Below are positions 25,441-36,260 of a DNA stretch of 64,000 nucleotides, piece after piece. The stretch lies in assembly GCA_905116865.2 (NCBI GenBank), contig CAJHNH020001999.1, positions 10,001-74,000 on the forward strand, written 5' to 3'. Source of the DNA: Candidula unifasciata. Its lineage: Eukaryota > Mollusca > Gastropoda > Stylommatophora > Geomitridae. Every line of letters starts with the position of its first letter. The stretch's first letter is position 1. The position numbers were made by a program, and so were the translations under genes. A model generated the notes under the pieces. That model was not told the DNA's origin, searched no databases, and saw only the letters and a program-made list of their open reading frames with translations.

Positions 25441-25882
25441 AGTTTTGTCTAATGTTCTTTCTTTCTTTTTCTTGGTCTACCCCGTGATCTTCGTCCATGA
25501 CCTCTTTTGTTGTGTGCATTCTTTGGTATGGCGTCACAAGGCATTCTCTCTGCGATGGAAAACCATTTGATTTGCTTTCTTTGTATGTAATTTAGAATTG
25601 GTTCCGTGCCGACATTTTCTCGCATTACCTCATTCCTGCTGTGATCTCTATTGCAGCCCTTCTCATTTCCAAGGTTACTAATTTTCTTTTTTAGTTTGGT
25701 GTGAGTGACTAAGCCTGACACTGGTATCATATGGTTGGATTGAATATGATTTGTATGAGATGTTTCTTTGTGCTGACTGGGATTATCCTGTGTCATTTTT
25801 TTTTAAGAAGGGGGAAAAAGGGGGAACGGGCAGGGGTGACTAACTGTCCCAATACTTGGTTTGCTATACGGCATCAGATGTT

Positions 25883-26104
25883 TTTTTTTTTTTTTTAACG
25901 TAACCAGAAACCATGAGTTGTAAACACTTTGGCTCGGTACTGTGGATATCGCAACTCTTCGGCCTTGATTCCATTATAGGTACCGTTAATCTGGGAGAAA
26001 TGTGGCTTTTCTGCCTACCCCCGGGAGTGAACCCGGACCACAAGGAGTTCGTCACCCGGCCGCCGCGAAAGTCAGGTTTAACCAACTTCGCTAGAGAGCC
26101 GGGC
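25883..26104 (-). mobile_element. tRNA-derived SINE, family A, copy 3
   Basis: Minus-strand copy with A box (TAGCGAAGTTGG), B box GGGTTCACTCCCG and a 3' poly-A. It is flanked by an exact 12-bp target duplication GCATCAGATGTT (25871-25882 and 26105-26116). The perfect duplication indicates a fairly recent insertion into the LINE remnant. Confidence 0.92.
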
Positions 26105-26479
26105 GCATCAGATGTTAATTTTTTTTTATCTAATTTACCATCTTCGGTGAATATTGTTCCCGATATTTAAACTCAGATGCCTGTTCACTCTACTGCCGTA
26201 TTTAGGTTCTGCTCCTTGCCTTCTCTTGATATTTTTTCCGTCCTTAGTGTTGATTCTCATACTATGTTTTTCACATTCTTCATTCATGGTTGTGAGCAAT
26301 TTCATGGCTGGACCTGCTATCAAGACCTGGTCACCAGCAAAGAGTAATTCGTTGACGTTGCAGATATTTTCGTTCTTGGGTTCATATCCTTGCAAATACT
26401 ATCGACTTATGTGATAAACAGCAGTGGTGATAAGACACATCCCTGACTTACTCCTGATGTTATTGTGAATGGTTTAGAT

Positions 26480-26930
26480 CAACGGTTCTCAACCTGTGGA
26501 TCGCGACCCTTTTGTGGGGTTGAAGGACCTTTTCACAGGGGTCGCTAAAGACCTTCGCAAAACACATATTCATTGAAGTTATGCGTGCTTTCCCAATATC
26601 TCCCTGGGGTGACGTCACAGGACAGTCCTATATTTTCGAGGATGGTAAGAACGGGTTTCCCAGCTTTCTGATGCTTTTAACTACACCAAAACATATATAA
26701 CCGGACCTAATTCCAAACCGCCTACGTCCCACGAGAGAGTGCAGCCTAGGTCCCACGACTGCATATAGTCTATCTAACACCCCGTACAATATTTAACTGT
26801 CTGTTAGGGGGAGATTTTGGGATAGAACCAAGCTATGAAGTAGCAACGAAAATAATTGTATGGTTGGGGGTCGCCACAACGTGAAGAACAGTATCAAAGG
26901 GTCGCCGCAGGAGAAAGGTTGAGAGCCACT
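26480..26930. mobile_element. SPIN-like hAT element, copy 2, with nested small TIR element
   Basis: Starts CAACGGTTCTCAACCTG, with GGTCGCGACCC and TTTCACAGGGGTCGC. The other end has GAAGTAGCAACGAAAATAAT, GGTTGGGGGTCGCC and AAAGGTTGAGAGCCACT. Flanks GTTTAGAT (26472-26479) and TTTTAGAT (26931-26938) match at seven of eight positions, with the TAGA core typical of SPIN target sites. The centre (about 26615-26815) is a copy of the family at 62385-62605. Confidence 0.8.
26615..26815 (+). mobile_element. Small TIR element (family J) nested in SPIN-like copy 2
   Basis: TCACAGGACAGTCC start, CCAAAACAT middle, CCTAGGTCCCACGACTGCAT, and TAACTGTCTGTTA end. Shares the whole order with 62385-62605. Confidence 0.65.
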
Positions 26931-27182
26931 TTTTAGATGTTCCCTGATTTACTCTGTAACTACACTTCTACAATCCCTCTGTAAACTTTTGCACACTCTG
27001 TTCAGATGTTGGGTTACTCCACATATCCAATCATTTCTTTAAGTGTAAAGATGGCATCTGTGCAGCTTCCGTTTCTCCCAAATTCCATCTAGTCCTCTGC
27101 CAACTAGGGCTCTATCACTGGTCTCAGCCCTGTGTCTATTATCTTGGCATACATTTTTTCAACATGACTTATGTTGAATGTT

Positions 27183-27290
27183 GAATTAGGAATCGACATC
27201 AAAGCATCCGGGACACTCCCATAAGCGCCTCGTCAGCATCTTCAGCAGCAAGCGAAGAGTTTCAAATCCGTTGGCACAGTAACAACATGA
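27183..27290 (-). mobile_element. LINE terminal fragment with WECPGCFDVDS ending
   Basis: The minus strand reads LRLLLKMLTRRLWECPGCFD then VDS and a stop, a variant of the terminal Cys motif seen in six other places. Confidence 0.6.
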
Positions 27291-28135
27291 CTTAAAACTG
27301 AGATACCTTGGTATTGACTACATTCTCGCTGGCTTTCTTTCTCCTTCCACAATCTATACATATTGAATGTTGCCAGTCAATTGTAGCAGTTTGTTGTACC
27401 TGTGTTACATTAAACATTCTATGAAGCCATCTGATGTTGCTTTCCCCTGCTGCTTGGATTAGTTCTATTGGTAATCTATTGAAATGTGCCTTGAGAATCT
27501 GCAGCACCTCACTCCTGTATGTAGTCCTCATTCCTCAACACCAGGGTTGCCATACTGGCATTTTTGATGCCAGATGCCACAAATTTGGCATGTTCGAAAT
27601 TGAACTGACAAAAGATAATGAACTAGCACATTTTCGATTTGGGTATTTTCCTTTTTTTTTTAAATATAAAATCAAGTTGTGCTCACATTTTCTTCATGGT
27701 TCCTCCTTTAGAAACATGCAGATTTACTAAAAGCAATGTAAACCTACAGTTAACATCTTTTTTTTTCAGTTTGACTTTGTTGTGATGTCCTGGTACGGAC
27801 TAACGGTGATTCGCGTAATTTCTTATTGAATTTGTTGTCTTCCTAAACGGACCGTGACTTCGATAAACCAAGGCCCTCTGAAATTTATGTTAATCTACTA
27901 GAATAAATGAGGGATATAAAACCAAAACCCACCACTCATACCAAGTGATTCAGGCTGTCCAGAAACTACTTGAGGACAGAAAATTGAGAGGATATAGACC
28001 TAGTTCTATTTGTGATAGATTTTATTACTTTTACAAATGGCCACGTCATCCAAAAAATGGAAAGCATCTTATGACATTGCAAGTATAACAGTAACTGGAA
28101 GAAAACATACTCATGGCTCAAAAGTAGGGCTGTAC

Positions 28136-29350
28136 CGAATATTCGCTTCGTATTCGCTTCGGGGCCGAAAAGTGGACCTATTGACTACTCAGTATTCGGC
28201 CGAATAGTCGCGGTCGGGCCGAATACGAATAGTAATTACCTTACACCCGCTTCTGCATTCACTGTCTTAATACTGGCAACATGGAACGATTGGTTTTGTG
28301 GAAAGCTAATGCAGCTTTCATGCATTAACTAAGCTGTCAGTGACAATTTCCAAGTTTAGTTAGTTGTTATAATACTTAGGATTCTTTCATTCCTAGTTAT
28401 TAGTTACCAGAGACTGACTGAAGGATGCAAAACATAAAATATTTTTAAATGTTTACTATTCTGTACGAATACTAGCTAGACATGGACATAATATAAACCC
28501 CGGCCACATCCAAGTCGATAATATGAAAATCAAACGAACGGAAACATATAAGTACTTAGGTGCAAACTTCAACTGCTCCAACATGCCGAGAGAAGAAATA
28601 CAATCTAGAAATAAAGTATACTATGCCCTTCAACATCTGCTAAAGTCAAAGTGCTGTCTCGCAACACCAAAACCAAAATATATAAAACGTTGATAAGACC
28701 AGTCATTTTATATGGCTCTGAAACTTGAAGCAGAAATGAAAAAGATGAGGCCTTATTACAGGTTTTTAAAAACAGTCTCACGAAAAATCTATGGACCCAT
28801 CAAAGATGCTACCAGCGGGGAATGGAGAGTGAGAAGCAACAACGTAACACATAATCTGTTTAAATCTCAATTGATCACTAGCATCGTGAGAGCTAATAGA
28901 CTAAAATGGTTGGGGCATATTGAAAGAATGTCAGAAGACAGAGAAGTAAAAACTGTTTACACCTGAGAGAGGAATGGGCGTAGACCACGAGGCAGAAAAA
29001 AAAAAAAAAGATCGAGAGATAATGTCCAGCCAGACCTGCAAACAACTGGTGTCACAAATTGTGAAGAGAAGGACAGCCAGACAAATGAATGGAGACGAGT
29101 GATATCTGAAGGAGTAAACCTCAAGCACTCAGAATGCTAAAGAAGAAGGTGACTATTATGTGCTACTTTATGTGAAGTAAAAATTCAGCGTACATTTGAC
29201 ATTATGAATGTGTGTGTGTTTGTTTTTTAAATAGATATATTACATACACTATACACTCTTCGTGTTCGTATTCGTGTTCGGCCGAATAGTTAGTCCCGTT
29301 TTTCGTATTTGGCCGAATAGTGAAAATCACTATTCGGTACAGCCCTACTC
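28136..29350. mobile_element. Second TIR element nested in hAT copy A
   Basis: Inverted ends TAGGGCTGTACCGAATA and TATTCGGTACAGCCCTA. Comparison with hAT copy B shows the uninterrupted host sequence around GGCTCAAAAGAT. The flanking octamer CTCAAAAG is repeated imperfectly as CTCATAG after the insert. Subterminal TTCGGCCGAATAGT repeats occur at both sides. It carries LINE sequence inside. Confidence 0.82.
28480..29150 (+). mobile_element. LINE RT C-terminal fragment inside the nested TIR element
   Basis: Frames read ETYKYLGANFNCSN, TKIYKTLIRPVILYGSET and RLKWLGHIERMSEDREVKTV followed by GRRPRGRK-like basics: the standard end of a non-LTR RT protein. Stops and a shift are present. This is the third nesting level. 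Confidence 0.75.
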
Positions 29351-29986
29351 ATAGATATTCAGAAGGATCAGAGGTAGCATAGTGAAAACTGTATCAGTGC
29401 TCTTTTGCACCAAGAATTTGTAGCAAAGCAAATCATTAAAAAATCCGAAAAACACAGGATGAAAATTTCGTCAAAAAGCCAGTCACAGCTTATTACAACA
29501 ATGACTCCTAGGCAAAGTAATGATAAAGTTAAAGGCAGCAGAGTTGCAACTTGCTGTAGGCATGACCTGCAATTGTGTAATACGTACAATTGATCATCTA
29601 AATGAAATAATGAGAGCGTATGGTCGGGGGAGGACAATTGAGCACATAAGGTTGCATATAACTAAATGTTCATGTCTTATAAACAAAAGTATTTTATCGC
29701 CTGCACTTAAGACGACCTTACTGATTTTCGGAAAAAGAAATATGCCATCACTATAGATGAGTTGCAAAGACTTTATCCCATCTGAGAGAATGCTTACAGA
29801 TTTTACACCTTAAAAGGTTTACTATGTATCTTCCACTGGTTGCAGTGAGGATGCAGTGGAGAATTCAATCTAGAGCTTTTTATGTGAAGTGGTTGCAATG
29901 TTACTTTATTTGGCATTTTCTGGCATATTTTGGGTAATGGTTTGGCATAAAATGAAATTTGTTTATCTGGCAACCCTGCTCAACAC

Positions 29987-30678
29987 GTCATTTGTGTGTG
30001 TAGTCCTCTACACATTTCTCTTGTGTGTGTAGTTCACAGCTCAAAAGCGTACGCTCCTTACACACACGGGCTTTCTGCAACAGTGGAGAACATACAGAGA
30101 TAAAACTGACGCATACGTATGCACTGTCAGTCAATATTCTTATCGTTAAAAACTTTTGTAAAAACATTCATTCTTAGAAATCAACCAGTCATCCAGGGGT
30201 CGGTCAGTCTCTGGAGTCTCCGAGGTAAAGGGTTGCTGCAACTGTCTGCTGCAAGCTGTAGCGGCTGTTGACACTCAGACAACATATACAGATTAAAACA
30301 ACGCGTAAGTTTGAGCGTGCGTTTTTACTGTAGCTCATTCTCGTGACTGCTACACATTTTTAAACAACTGCATTCTTAGAAATCAAAAATTTCAATTAAC
30401 CAGCTGTCGTCTCAACAATGCAGGTCCCCGGGAATGAATGGATTTCCATCATTGCAAACGGCCAACTCTCTTTAAAGTCTTTATTTAGTCTTGTCCTGGT
30501 TGTTTGTACGCTCTCTTTGTTTGTACACTTTGTTGCTCCATCTCTTGTATCACTGCCTATCCTTTTGCTTGTTTTCCTAAAAAAAATTTCAGATTCTATA
30601 GTGCATTTATTCTTAGTGAAATAATTAAATAATCTTTCAGCAGTTGCAACTCTAAATTCCCAAAGTCAAGTACTCAAG
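29987..30678. repeat. Internally repeated flank beside hAT copy A
   Basis: Two related blocks (about 30010-30190 and 30240-30410) share AACAACGCGTAAGTTTG-like and ACATTCATTCTTAGAAATCA segments. A third relative is at 43745-43900 beside hAT copy C. Function unknown. Confidence 0.5.
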
Positions 30679-30682
30679 TTAA

Positions 30683-31366
30683 CCCTCTGGAGACAGAGCC
30701 TTTTTGGAGTTTCAGTGCCAAAAAGACGAAGCCTTCAGAAGGGGATTCTCAAAGTTTATGCATAAAAAAATTATAAAAAATAAAGCGTTTAATTAACATA
30801 TACAAAACTATATATATTCGTGTAGGAAATTGAATGAGCTAACAGAATATTTGTGAATCAAACTGAAATTTTAACATTGATTAAATTAACTTTTCTGATT
30901 TGTGTAATTTATGCAAGTATTTTTTTTTTTAAACTTGGGAACAAACATGAGTAACCTAAAATAATTTGGGTGAATTTTGTTATGGATCAAGCTTGAATAA
31001 GTCCTAACACTTGTGTTTTGAGAAGTAAGGCCCTTGGAGACACTTCTGGCACATGGTTCTACTCACTTTCCTGCCTCTAGCTATGTTTTGATTGCTATGA
31101 CGCAACAGTCCTTTTCTTCATTGTTGGGCACAGTTAACCCCGGAGAAAAAAATTAGTTTAGAATTATCAGTCACATCAAACTTTCTCGAAAGCCATCAGT
31201 AAACAGCCCACTTGCGCGAGAAATGCTAGAAGTAACCTGATTAGCTGGTACGAAAACCTGCCAGCCAATCTCAAGGCTTGTATTCATAGGGCTGACCGAT
31301 CGGCCTAGTCGTCTTTTTGGCTACTTTGTGTCAGGCCGATATTTCGGCCGCATCGTCTCCAGGGGG
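30683..31366 (+). mobile_element. TTAA-flanked MITE (piggyBac-like termini), copy 1
   Basis: TTAA at 30679-30682 and 31367-31370. The left end is CCCTCTGGAGACAGAGCC, the right end is inverted GTCTCCAGGGGG. No transposase. TTAA target duplication is the piggyBac hallmark. The same family is inverted at 32210-32874. Confidence 0.75.
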
Positions 31367-31370
31367 TTAA

Positions 31371-31933
31371 AGTCAAAATGTTGGCCTCTGAACAATCTTG
31401 GTTGAATAGCCCTAGCCTAGTAAAACCACAAACAGCCAACACATAGTGAGGGGAATTTGCGATGACCCGTATAAGATATGTAGCTAACAGCACTCTTCTG
31501 AATACTGGTCCCAAATTATTCACTGCGAAAAACATTCCTGAGAGAGCCTCAGGAGGTTATGTAGTAAAAACATTTAGGCCATCATCATCAGTTTCTACTT
31601 CTGCCATTATTGCTTGATGGATAGCAATGTTGAGACCTTAAGCTGAGCGCCGTGGGGAGGAATAGTTTTCAATCCATTGAAGCGTCTTGGGGTGAAATAG
31701 ATTTTGATCTATTGTTCACATTACTCATGACTTGCCTTGTGGGTTCCAGGACCACATGTTTGAGGGGAAAAAAAAGAATAGATCCACTGCCACCTAAAAG
31801 GCATGTTATAAAAGGCGACTTAGAGGACTTTGCTGAAATCCAATGTGTTGGGGCGAAAGGCTTAGATATCGCAGTCTAGCTGTGAACCACAACATAACTT
31901 GCCGACTACCCTTTAAGGGCTAAAAATAATTAA
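31371..31933 (+). repeat. SINE-like sequence sharing the family G 5' module
   Basis: 31740-31880 contains GTGGGTTCCAGG, AAGAATAGATCCACTGCC and GTTATAAAAGGCGACT, the 5' module of family G, joined to a different 3' part (GGCTTAGATATCGCAG). A related degenerate piece lies at 39100-39240. The remainder is unassigned. Confidence 0.5.
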
Positions 31934-32002
31934 CACACGGCGGGAAGCGAACACCGGTCACCAGCGTGACAGGTAGAATACTTACAACTGCACTACCGAA
32001 GA
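31934..32002 (-). tRNA. tRNA-Asp(GTC)-like sequence, pseudogene or SINE head
   Basis: Minus-strand 69 nt with A box (GGTAGTGCAGTTG), anticodon loop CCTGTCACG giving GTC, and TGTTCGCTTCC as a near B box. It aligns well in the order of tRNA-Asp, but the acceptor stem has at least two mispairs, so a functional gene is unlikely. Confidence 0.5.
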
Positions 32003-32209
32003 CTCAAGAGTTCGGTTCCGATAAAATTATATAATAACGCGAAGCATAGTTCGTAGTGTTCGTATTCCATATTTTCATCTTTATTACCTGTTGAGGCCCT
32101 GTATGGGATTTTTTAACAGTGAATAATTTGGGACAGGTATTCGGAAGATTGCCAATCTAACTTTAAATGGCTGTACCTCATAAGGAAAATATACTGAATT
32201 TATGTCTAA

Positions 32210-32874
32210 CCCTTTGAGGATGACTGGGCTGATCTGTGAGGCCAATAGCAAGATAGCCAAAAAGACAGCTGCGCTGATCTGACAGCCTTGAGATAGTCTG
32301 GATGGTCCTCATCCCAGCTAATCAGATTGCTCCTCGCATTTCTTACATATGAGAGCTGTTCAGTGGTGGCTTTTATGAAAGGTGTGTTCTATAATTTTAT
32401 ATAAATTGTTATTATTTTGTTGTTGTTGTTGGGGGGCGGGGGGCGTGGGGTTACCTGTGCCCAACAATGGTGAAAATGACTGTTGCGTCCTAGAAAACAA
32501 AATATAGTAGGAGGCAGAAAAAGGAGTAGAAACATGCCAGGAGTGTCTTGAGAGCCTCTATAATTCTTGCTTTCCAAAACATATTTTTTGGACTTATTCA
32601 GGCCACATTCATCAGAAAATTTAGCCAAATTGCTCAGTTTAGTCACAGTTGTACCAAGTACTTAAAAAAAAATTCATGAATAATTATGCAAATTCAATAG
32701 CTAAATTGAATAAATGTTTAGATGTCAGTACGACTCATAAGGATTACGTTAGTTCATTCAGTTTCATCAACAAATATATTAAGTTTTGTATATGTTAATT
32801 AAATGCTTTATTTTTTATATTTTTGTGTGTCTAAAATAAGAGAATCCCCTCCTGAAGGCTCCGTCTCCAAAAGA
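32210..32874 (-). mobile_element. TTAA-flanked MITE, copy 2 (inverted)
   Basis: Inverted copy of 30683-31366: its right end CCGTCTCCAAAAGA meets TTAA (32875-32878), and its left end CCCTTTGAGG meets a mutated CTAA (32206-32209). Internal blocks such as AGCCAAAAAGAC and CCAGCTAATCAG correspond to copy 1. Confidence 0.72.
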
Positions 32875-32955
32875 TTAACATATTAGTTTCACAGTCTGCC
32901 AAATTATTTTACAAATCTGAGCTGCATTTTAATTTATCATTCCAAGTTCAGGTTA

Positions 32956-33228
32956 TGTTTTTCTTTGCGTTCACTGGCTGTCAGTTCCGGCAGAAAGTTC
33001 TGGTTGTTTTCTACTTCTGGCCTTTTAGTCTTCTTTCCAGAACTTGAGATTTGCATGCAGGTCCATTTGACACATCTGACTTATTTATATGTAGACAGTT
33101 GGTACACACCGACTTTGAAGGAAGCCCCCAGTTAGTTAGTTAACTCTTATGACATGCTTGTCAGGGAGGTAGTGGGTCTGTTCTTATTTTTTCCTGGGAA
33201 TAGGACCCTAAAACCCACACAGTCATGC
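32956..33228 (-). repeat. GAA-tailed repeat family G, copy f
   Basis: Antisense copy from CTTTGCGTTCACTGGCTGTC to AACCCACACAG; all main segments present. Confidence 0.75.
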
Positions 33229-33359
33229 CTAATAAAACATGGTGTTACAAGTAATAACTGTCTGTATTTATCGTTTTAAGGGTGGTGTAGGAAGGGGTCT
33301 TGGGCATAATGTGTTAGGGCTTGTTCAGGGGCTGCAAACTGCAGGTTAGAATTTTTTTT

Positions 33360-33475
33360 TTAACCCTCTGCAGAAAAAAAATGCCATCACCTTACTGAAG
33401 GTTTGAACCCATGCCTTCTGCATCATAATCCAGCATTCTAACCATTCAGCTCACCACTCCTCAATAACACATGAA
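33360..33475 (-). other. tRNA-like SINE head
   Basis: The minus strand reads GTGAGCTGAATGGTTAGAAT and GGGTTCAAACC, acceptable A and B boxes. No clear SINE body; a decayed copy is likely. Confidence 0.4.
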
Positions 33476-33780
33476 GAACTCTACATTTTGACATTGAAAT
33501 TCTCAAGAAAATACTCAACATAGCATAGGTTTAGATATGTAAGCAAAGTCTATGTTCATATATACTGCTGCATTTCTGGCTGTTGCATACATCTGGTACT
33601 CCTTGCATCTCAATCTAAAACACAGCTATAACAATTTCTACCAGTTCTGGGTTTTGTAATAATTCTTTCCTTTCTCACGCTGTTAGCAAAGATGAAAAAT
33701 ATAAGTTGTAATGCACACAAATAATTATTTCTTAAATTAACCAAAAGCAGTATTCTGATTTGTTCCATATTTTAAATCTA

Positions 33781-33792
33781 TTTCAGAATAAT
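33781..33792 (+). promoter_or_regulatory. Splice acceptor and short leader of paralogue 1
   Basis: TTTCAG followed by AATAAT and the ATG. Paralogue 2 has the equivalent TTTCAG-ATTATA-ATG, so the intron position is shared and at least one upstream exon exists. Confidence 0.6.
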
Positions 33793-35370
33793 ATGGATAT
33801 TGAAAGTAAAGATATTCTGAAACAGCTCGTGGCACGACTGGACAGGATGGACAGTCAGCAACACAAGCTGGACAGAGTGATTGAGCGTTTAGATATGCTG
33901 CAGAATATTATAGAAAGGCAGAACCAGAAACAAAATTTGCTTGATCAGATGCTTGTAGAAATGACAGTCAAACCACAAAAGGAGAATGTTGTTACAACTG
34001 AACAATTGCAACGGTCTCAGCAAGAAATCCCTGAGTCATTTCATGTCATTGATAATGAAGGGGAACTAACTCTATTTCCACACAAAAATACACAGCCATT
34101 CCAAGGCTGTGGCAAGCAGATTGATGATAAATTAAAATTGTTAGAGGACAGATCTGTTGATACAGCACAAAGATGCCACCAGTTAACATCATGGTCACGT
34201 CATATGGAAGCCAGAATGACCGAGCTTGCCGGCAACAATACAGAGTTGATGAAAACCTTTTTAGTGGAGATCAGGTCCGTTAAAGATCTCATCAAAGGAC
34301 AGACTAACTCTGAACTAATATGGTTAAATAACCAGCTCGATAACAAGTTATCGGACATTGGTTTAGTTATGAGAAGTGTTCATCAGCAGCAAACTGAAAT
34401 GAAAGAGGAAACAGTTCGTTCGATGGTTCAGGTTGTGAAGACTGGTATACAGTTGGGAAAACAGCAAGGAAATATGAATGAGCCTCTGAGTAATAATGCA
34501 AACCATGCAGTTCAAGATCTTGAAAGAAAAGTGGAACAACTAAATTCGTCAATTTTAGACATGGGTAGAGAAGCTAAGATATCTTTAAATACCATCTTGA
34601 CAACAGTGAAACATTCTATATCAGAATTAGAAAACACAACAAGAAATTCAATAAGTGAAGTGACTGACAGTAGCAGAGAGCAGTCAGTTTTAATGAATGA
34701 AACATTAAAATCAGATTTAAATAAATTTTTTGAGGCATCACAGTTTGAACTTCAGACTAAAAACCAAATAGAATCAGAGATGATAAGCAGGCATCAAACA
34801 TTGAACAAAAAAATGGATGAACTTTCCACTGACCTGAAAGATTACATTTGTAAATCTAAACGGGAAATTTTTGCTGTTACTGAGAAAGAAGCTCAGATAG
34901 TCAGGGACCGGATACAAGGACCTCTACCATCTCCTGGAAAATATACATTTGATTTTTTTGTGGGTAACTTTAAATCATTGATCAGATCAGGGAAGGAAAT
35001 TTATAGCCTACCCTGGCACATCAATGAGGCACAAACTTGTGTAACTGGCAATGTCACAATGTTGGCAAATGGTCAGATAGAGGTTTGGCTTTTGTACGGG
35101 CGTCATGACAATGAAGTAGGATTACAGCCAAGGTCCGGTAAAAGACTCACGGTTAAGGCCACTGTCTGTGACATTTGTGAGAAAAAATTACCACCTCTAG
35201 ATGTTGGCGAGGTGAAGTGTGGTCTGAATGAGGCCAGTGTTGAATGGAATGGTGATAAGGGTTGTCAGGTTGGTGCGACCTCATGTGATCTGCTGTTGGA
35301 GAGAGGGTATGGGGAGCAGGAAGGGTATGATGAAGGGGCCTTGTTGATCAGGTATGAGGTCATACTCTAA
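33793..35370 (+). CDS. Coiled-coil protein with possible TRAF/MATH-like C-terminal domain, paralogue 1
   Basis: 525 codons from ATG 33793 to TAA 35368, in one exon after the acceptor TATTTCAG (ends 33786). The chosen ATG (MDIESKDILKQLVARLDRM) is the first in the exon and is conserved in paralogue 2. Residues about 1-370 are coiled coil with heptads (LDRVIERLDMLQNIIERQNQ). Residues about 382-525 form a compact beta-rich region (GKYTFDF, LPWHIN, VWLLYGRH, ICEKKLPPLD, ALLIRYEVIL) that resembles a TRAF/MATH sandwich in pattern. That fold call is tentative. No signal peptide or membrane segment. Role unknown; TRAF-like adaptor function would be speculation. Confidence 0.82.
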   Translation: MDIESKDILKQLVARLDRMDSQQHKLDRVIERLDMLQNIIERQNQKQNLLDQMLVEMTVKPQKENVVTTEQLQRSQQEIPESFHVIDNEGELTLFPHKNTQPFQGCGKQIDDKLKLLEDRSVDTAQRCHQLTSWSRHMEARMTELAGNNTELMKTFLVEIRSVKDLIKGQTNSELIWLNNQLDNKLSDIGLVMRSVHQQQTEMKEETVRSMVQVVKTGIQLGKQQGNMNEPLSNNANHAVQDLERKVEQLNSSILDMGREAKISLNTILTTVKHSISELENTTRNSISEVTDSSREQSVLMNETLKSDLNKFFEASQFELQTKNQIESEMISRHQTLNKKMDELSTDLKDYICKSKREIFAVTEKEAQIVRDRIQGPLPSPGKYTFDFFVGNFKSLIRSGKEIYSLPWHINEAQTCVTGNVTMLANGQIEVWLLYGRHDNEVGLQPRSGKRLTVKATVCDICEKKLPPLDVGEVKCGLNEASVEWNGDKGCQVGATSCDLLLERGYGEQEGYDEGALLIRYEVIL

Positions 35371-35485
35371 TAAGGTTGCTAAATTGTAACATCTGTACGT
35401 GTATGAAAATTACTGCAGAATGTTTTGACATTAGTAATTTTACTGTGTAAATGTATGTGAAAACATATTCAGACAGCATACACAT

Positions 35486-35491
35486 AATAAA
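35486..35491 (+). terminator. Candidate polyadenylation signal AATAAA of paralogue 1
   Basis: Lies 116 bp after the TAA stop, a normal 3' UTR distance. Confidence 0.55.
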
Positions 35492-35579
35492 CAGATTATA
35501 AATACACAACTTGTACATATGGAAGCTTATTAAATACAGTGGCTAAGATGATGGCTTGTAGCCCAGTTATTTGTTTGAA

Positions 35580-35830
35580 TCTCTGTATGCGCATGCATAT
35601 TCATGCACATATATCCATGGATACATACATATTCTTGCTATGTAATATGTATTTATGCATATTGTATTCACACACAAGAAATGTGTTGAACTGCACACAG
35701 GAGTGAGTTGTGGATTACACACCCATGAAGCGTGTGATGTTACATACAATTTATAACTGTTACATACATATTCTTTCATAGATACATACATATTTATGCA
35801 CACATTTTCATGGACACAGTTACATTTCCA
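35580..35830. repeat. Degenerate ATACATAC/ATGCATAT repeats
   Basis: Many short TACATACATATTCATGC-like words, with a further patch at 36295-36390. No gene. Confidence 0.55.
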
Positions 35831-35889
35831 TGCTTTCTCAGAGACTCAGTAAGTTCAGGAATGTAGAGATGGGCTGGGCCTGAAGACAC

Positions 35890-36260
35890 TGGTTTTAGTC
35901 TTGAGGCAGTCAAGACTGAGAAAGATCAATTTTATTTTCATGCCAGGCATGCATGTATAAAAGGGAATGAACAAGCTGATTTGTTTGCAGGTAAGCTTCT
36001 TGGAGGGCGGACGAGCAGTGGACCAGATTGATAGAATGAATGCTCTAAGAGATGTTCAATATTTGTAAGAATCAAGTAATGACCGTGAATCAGCAGCCAT
36101 GATCAGACTGTTAGAACAGCATGTTAATAGGGGTGAGCTAAGACAAGAGTCCAATGCCAGGAGCCAAAGAAAAATAATAAACCAACACGTAACAGGTGTC
36201 ATCAGCCGCTACAGTCTGCGGGATTTACTGAGGAGGGAATCTGAGTACTTATGAACTGAA
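35890..36260 (+). mobile_element. LINE RNase H 3' fragment
   Basis: One frame reads FIFMPGMHVYKGNEQADLFA, the W-x-P-G-H-x-G-x-x-G-N-E-x-A-D region of a LINE RNase H, then NALRDVQYL and INQHVTGVISRYSLRDLLRR and ESEYL. The same order occurs at 49550-49901. Several stops. Confidence 0.72.

Larger units (their letters stand above)
25441..27535 (-). mobile_element. Degraded non-LTR retrotransposon (RT region), multiply interrupted
   Basis: In sense (minus) order: 27531-27292 reads RLPIELIQAAGESNIRWLHR and TATIDWQHSI; 27130-26945 reads remnants of the DAIFTLK/KVY RT core; 26465-26135 reads SGVSQGCVLSPLLF and LLFAGDQVLIAGP (the YADD box altered to FAGD); 25796-25449 reads EPILNYIQRKQIKWFS and RGHGRRSRGRPRK, a LINE C-terminus. 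A LINE tail near 27183-27290, a SPIN-like element (26480-26930) and a SINE (25883-26104) interrupt it. Confidence 0.8.
27542..29978 (+). mobile_element. hAT element (BED-finger type), copy A, with exact 8-bp target duplication
   Basis: Termini CAGGGTTGCCA and TGGCAACCCTG with exact flanking octamers CTCAACAC (27534-27541 and 29979-29986). Remnants of a hAT transposase match copy B: a WPRHPKNGKHL-like start near 28040 and SEKHRMKISSKSQSQLITT (29450-29500) split by an internal insertion (28136-29350). Multiple stops; inactive. Confidence 0.9.

Noticed and set aside
31934..32002. Functional tRNA-Asp gene
   Set aside because: Acceptor stem has mispairs and it abuts SINE-like DNA.
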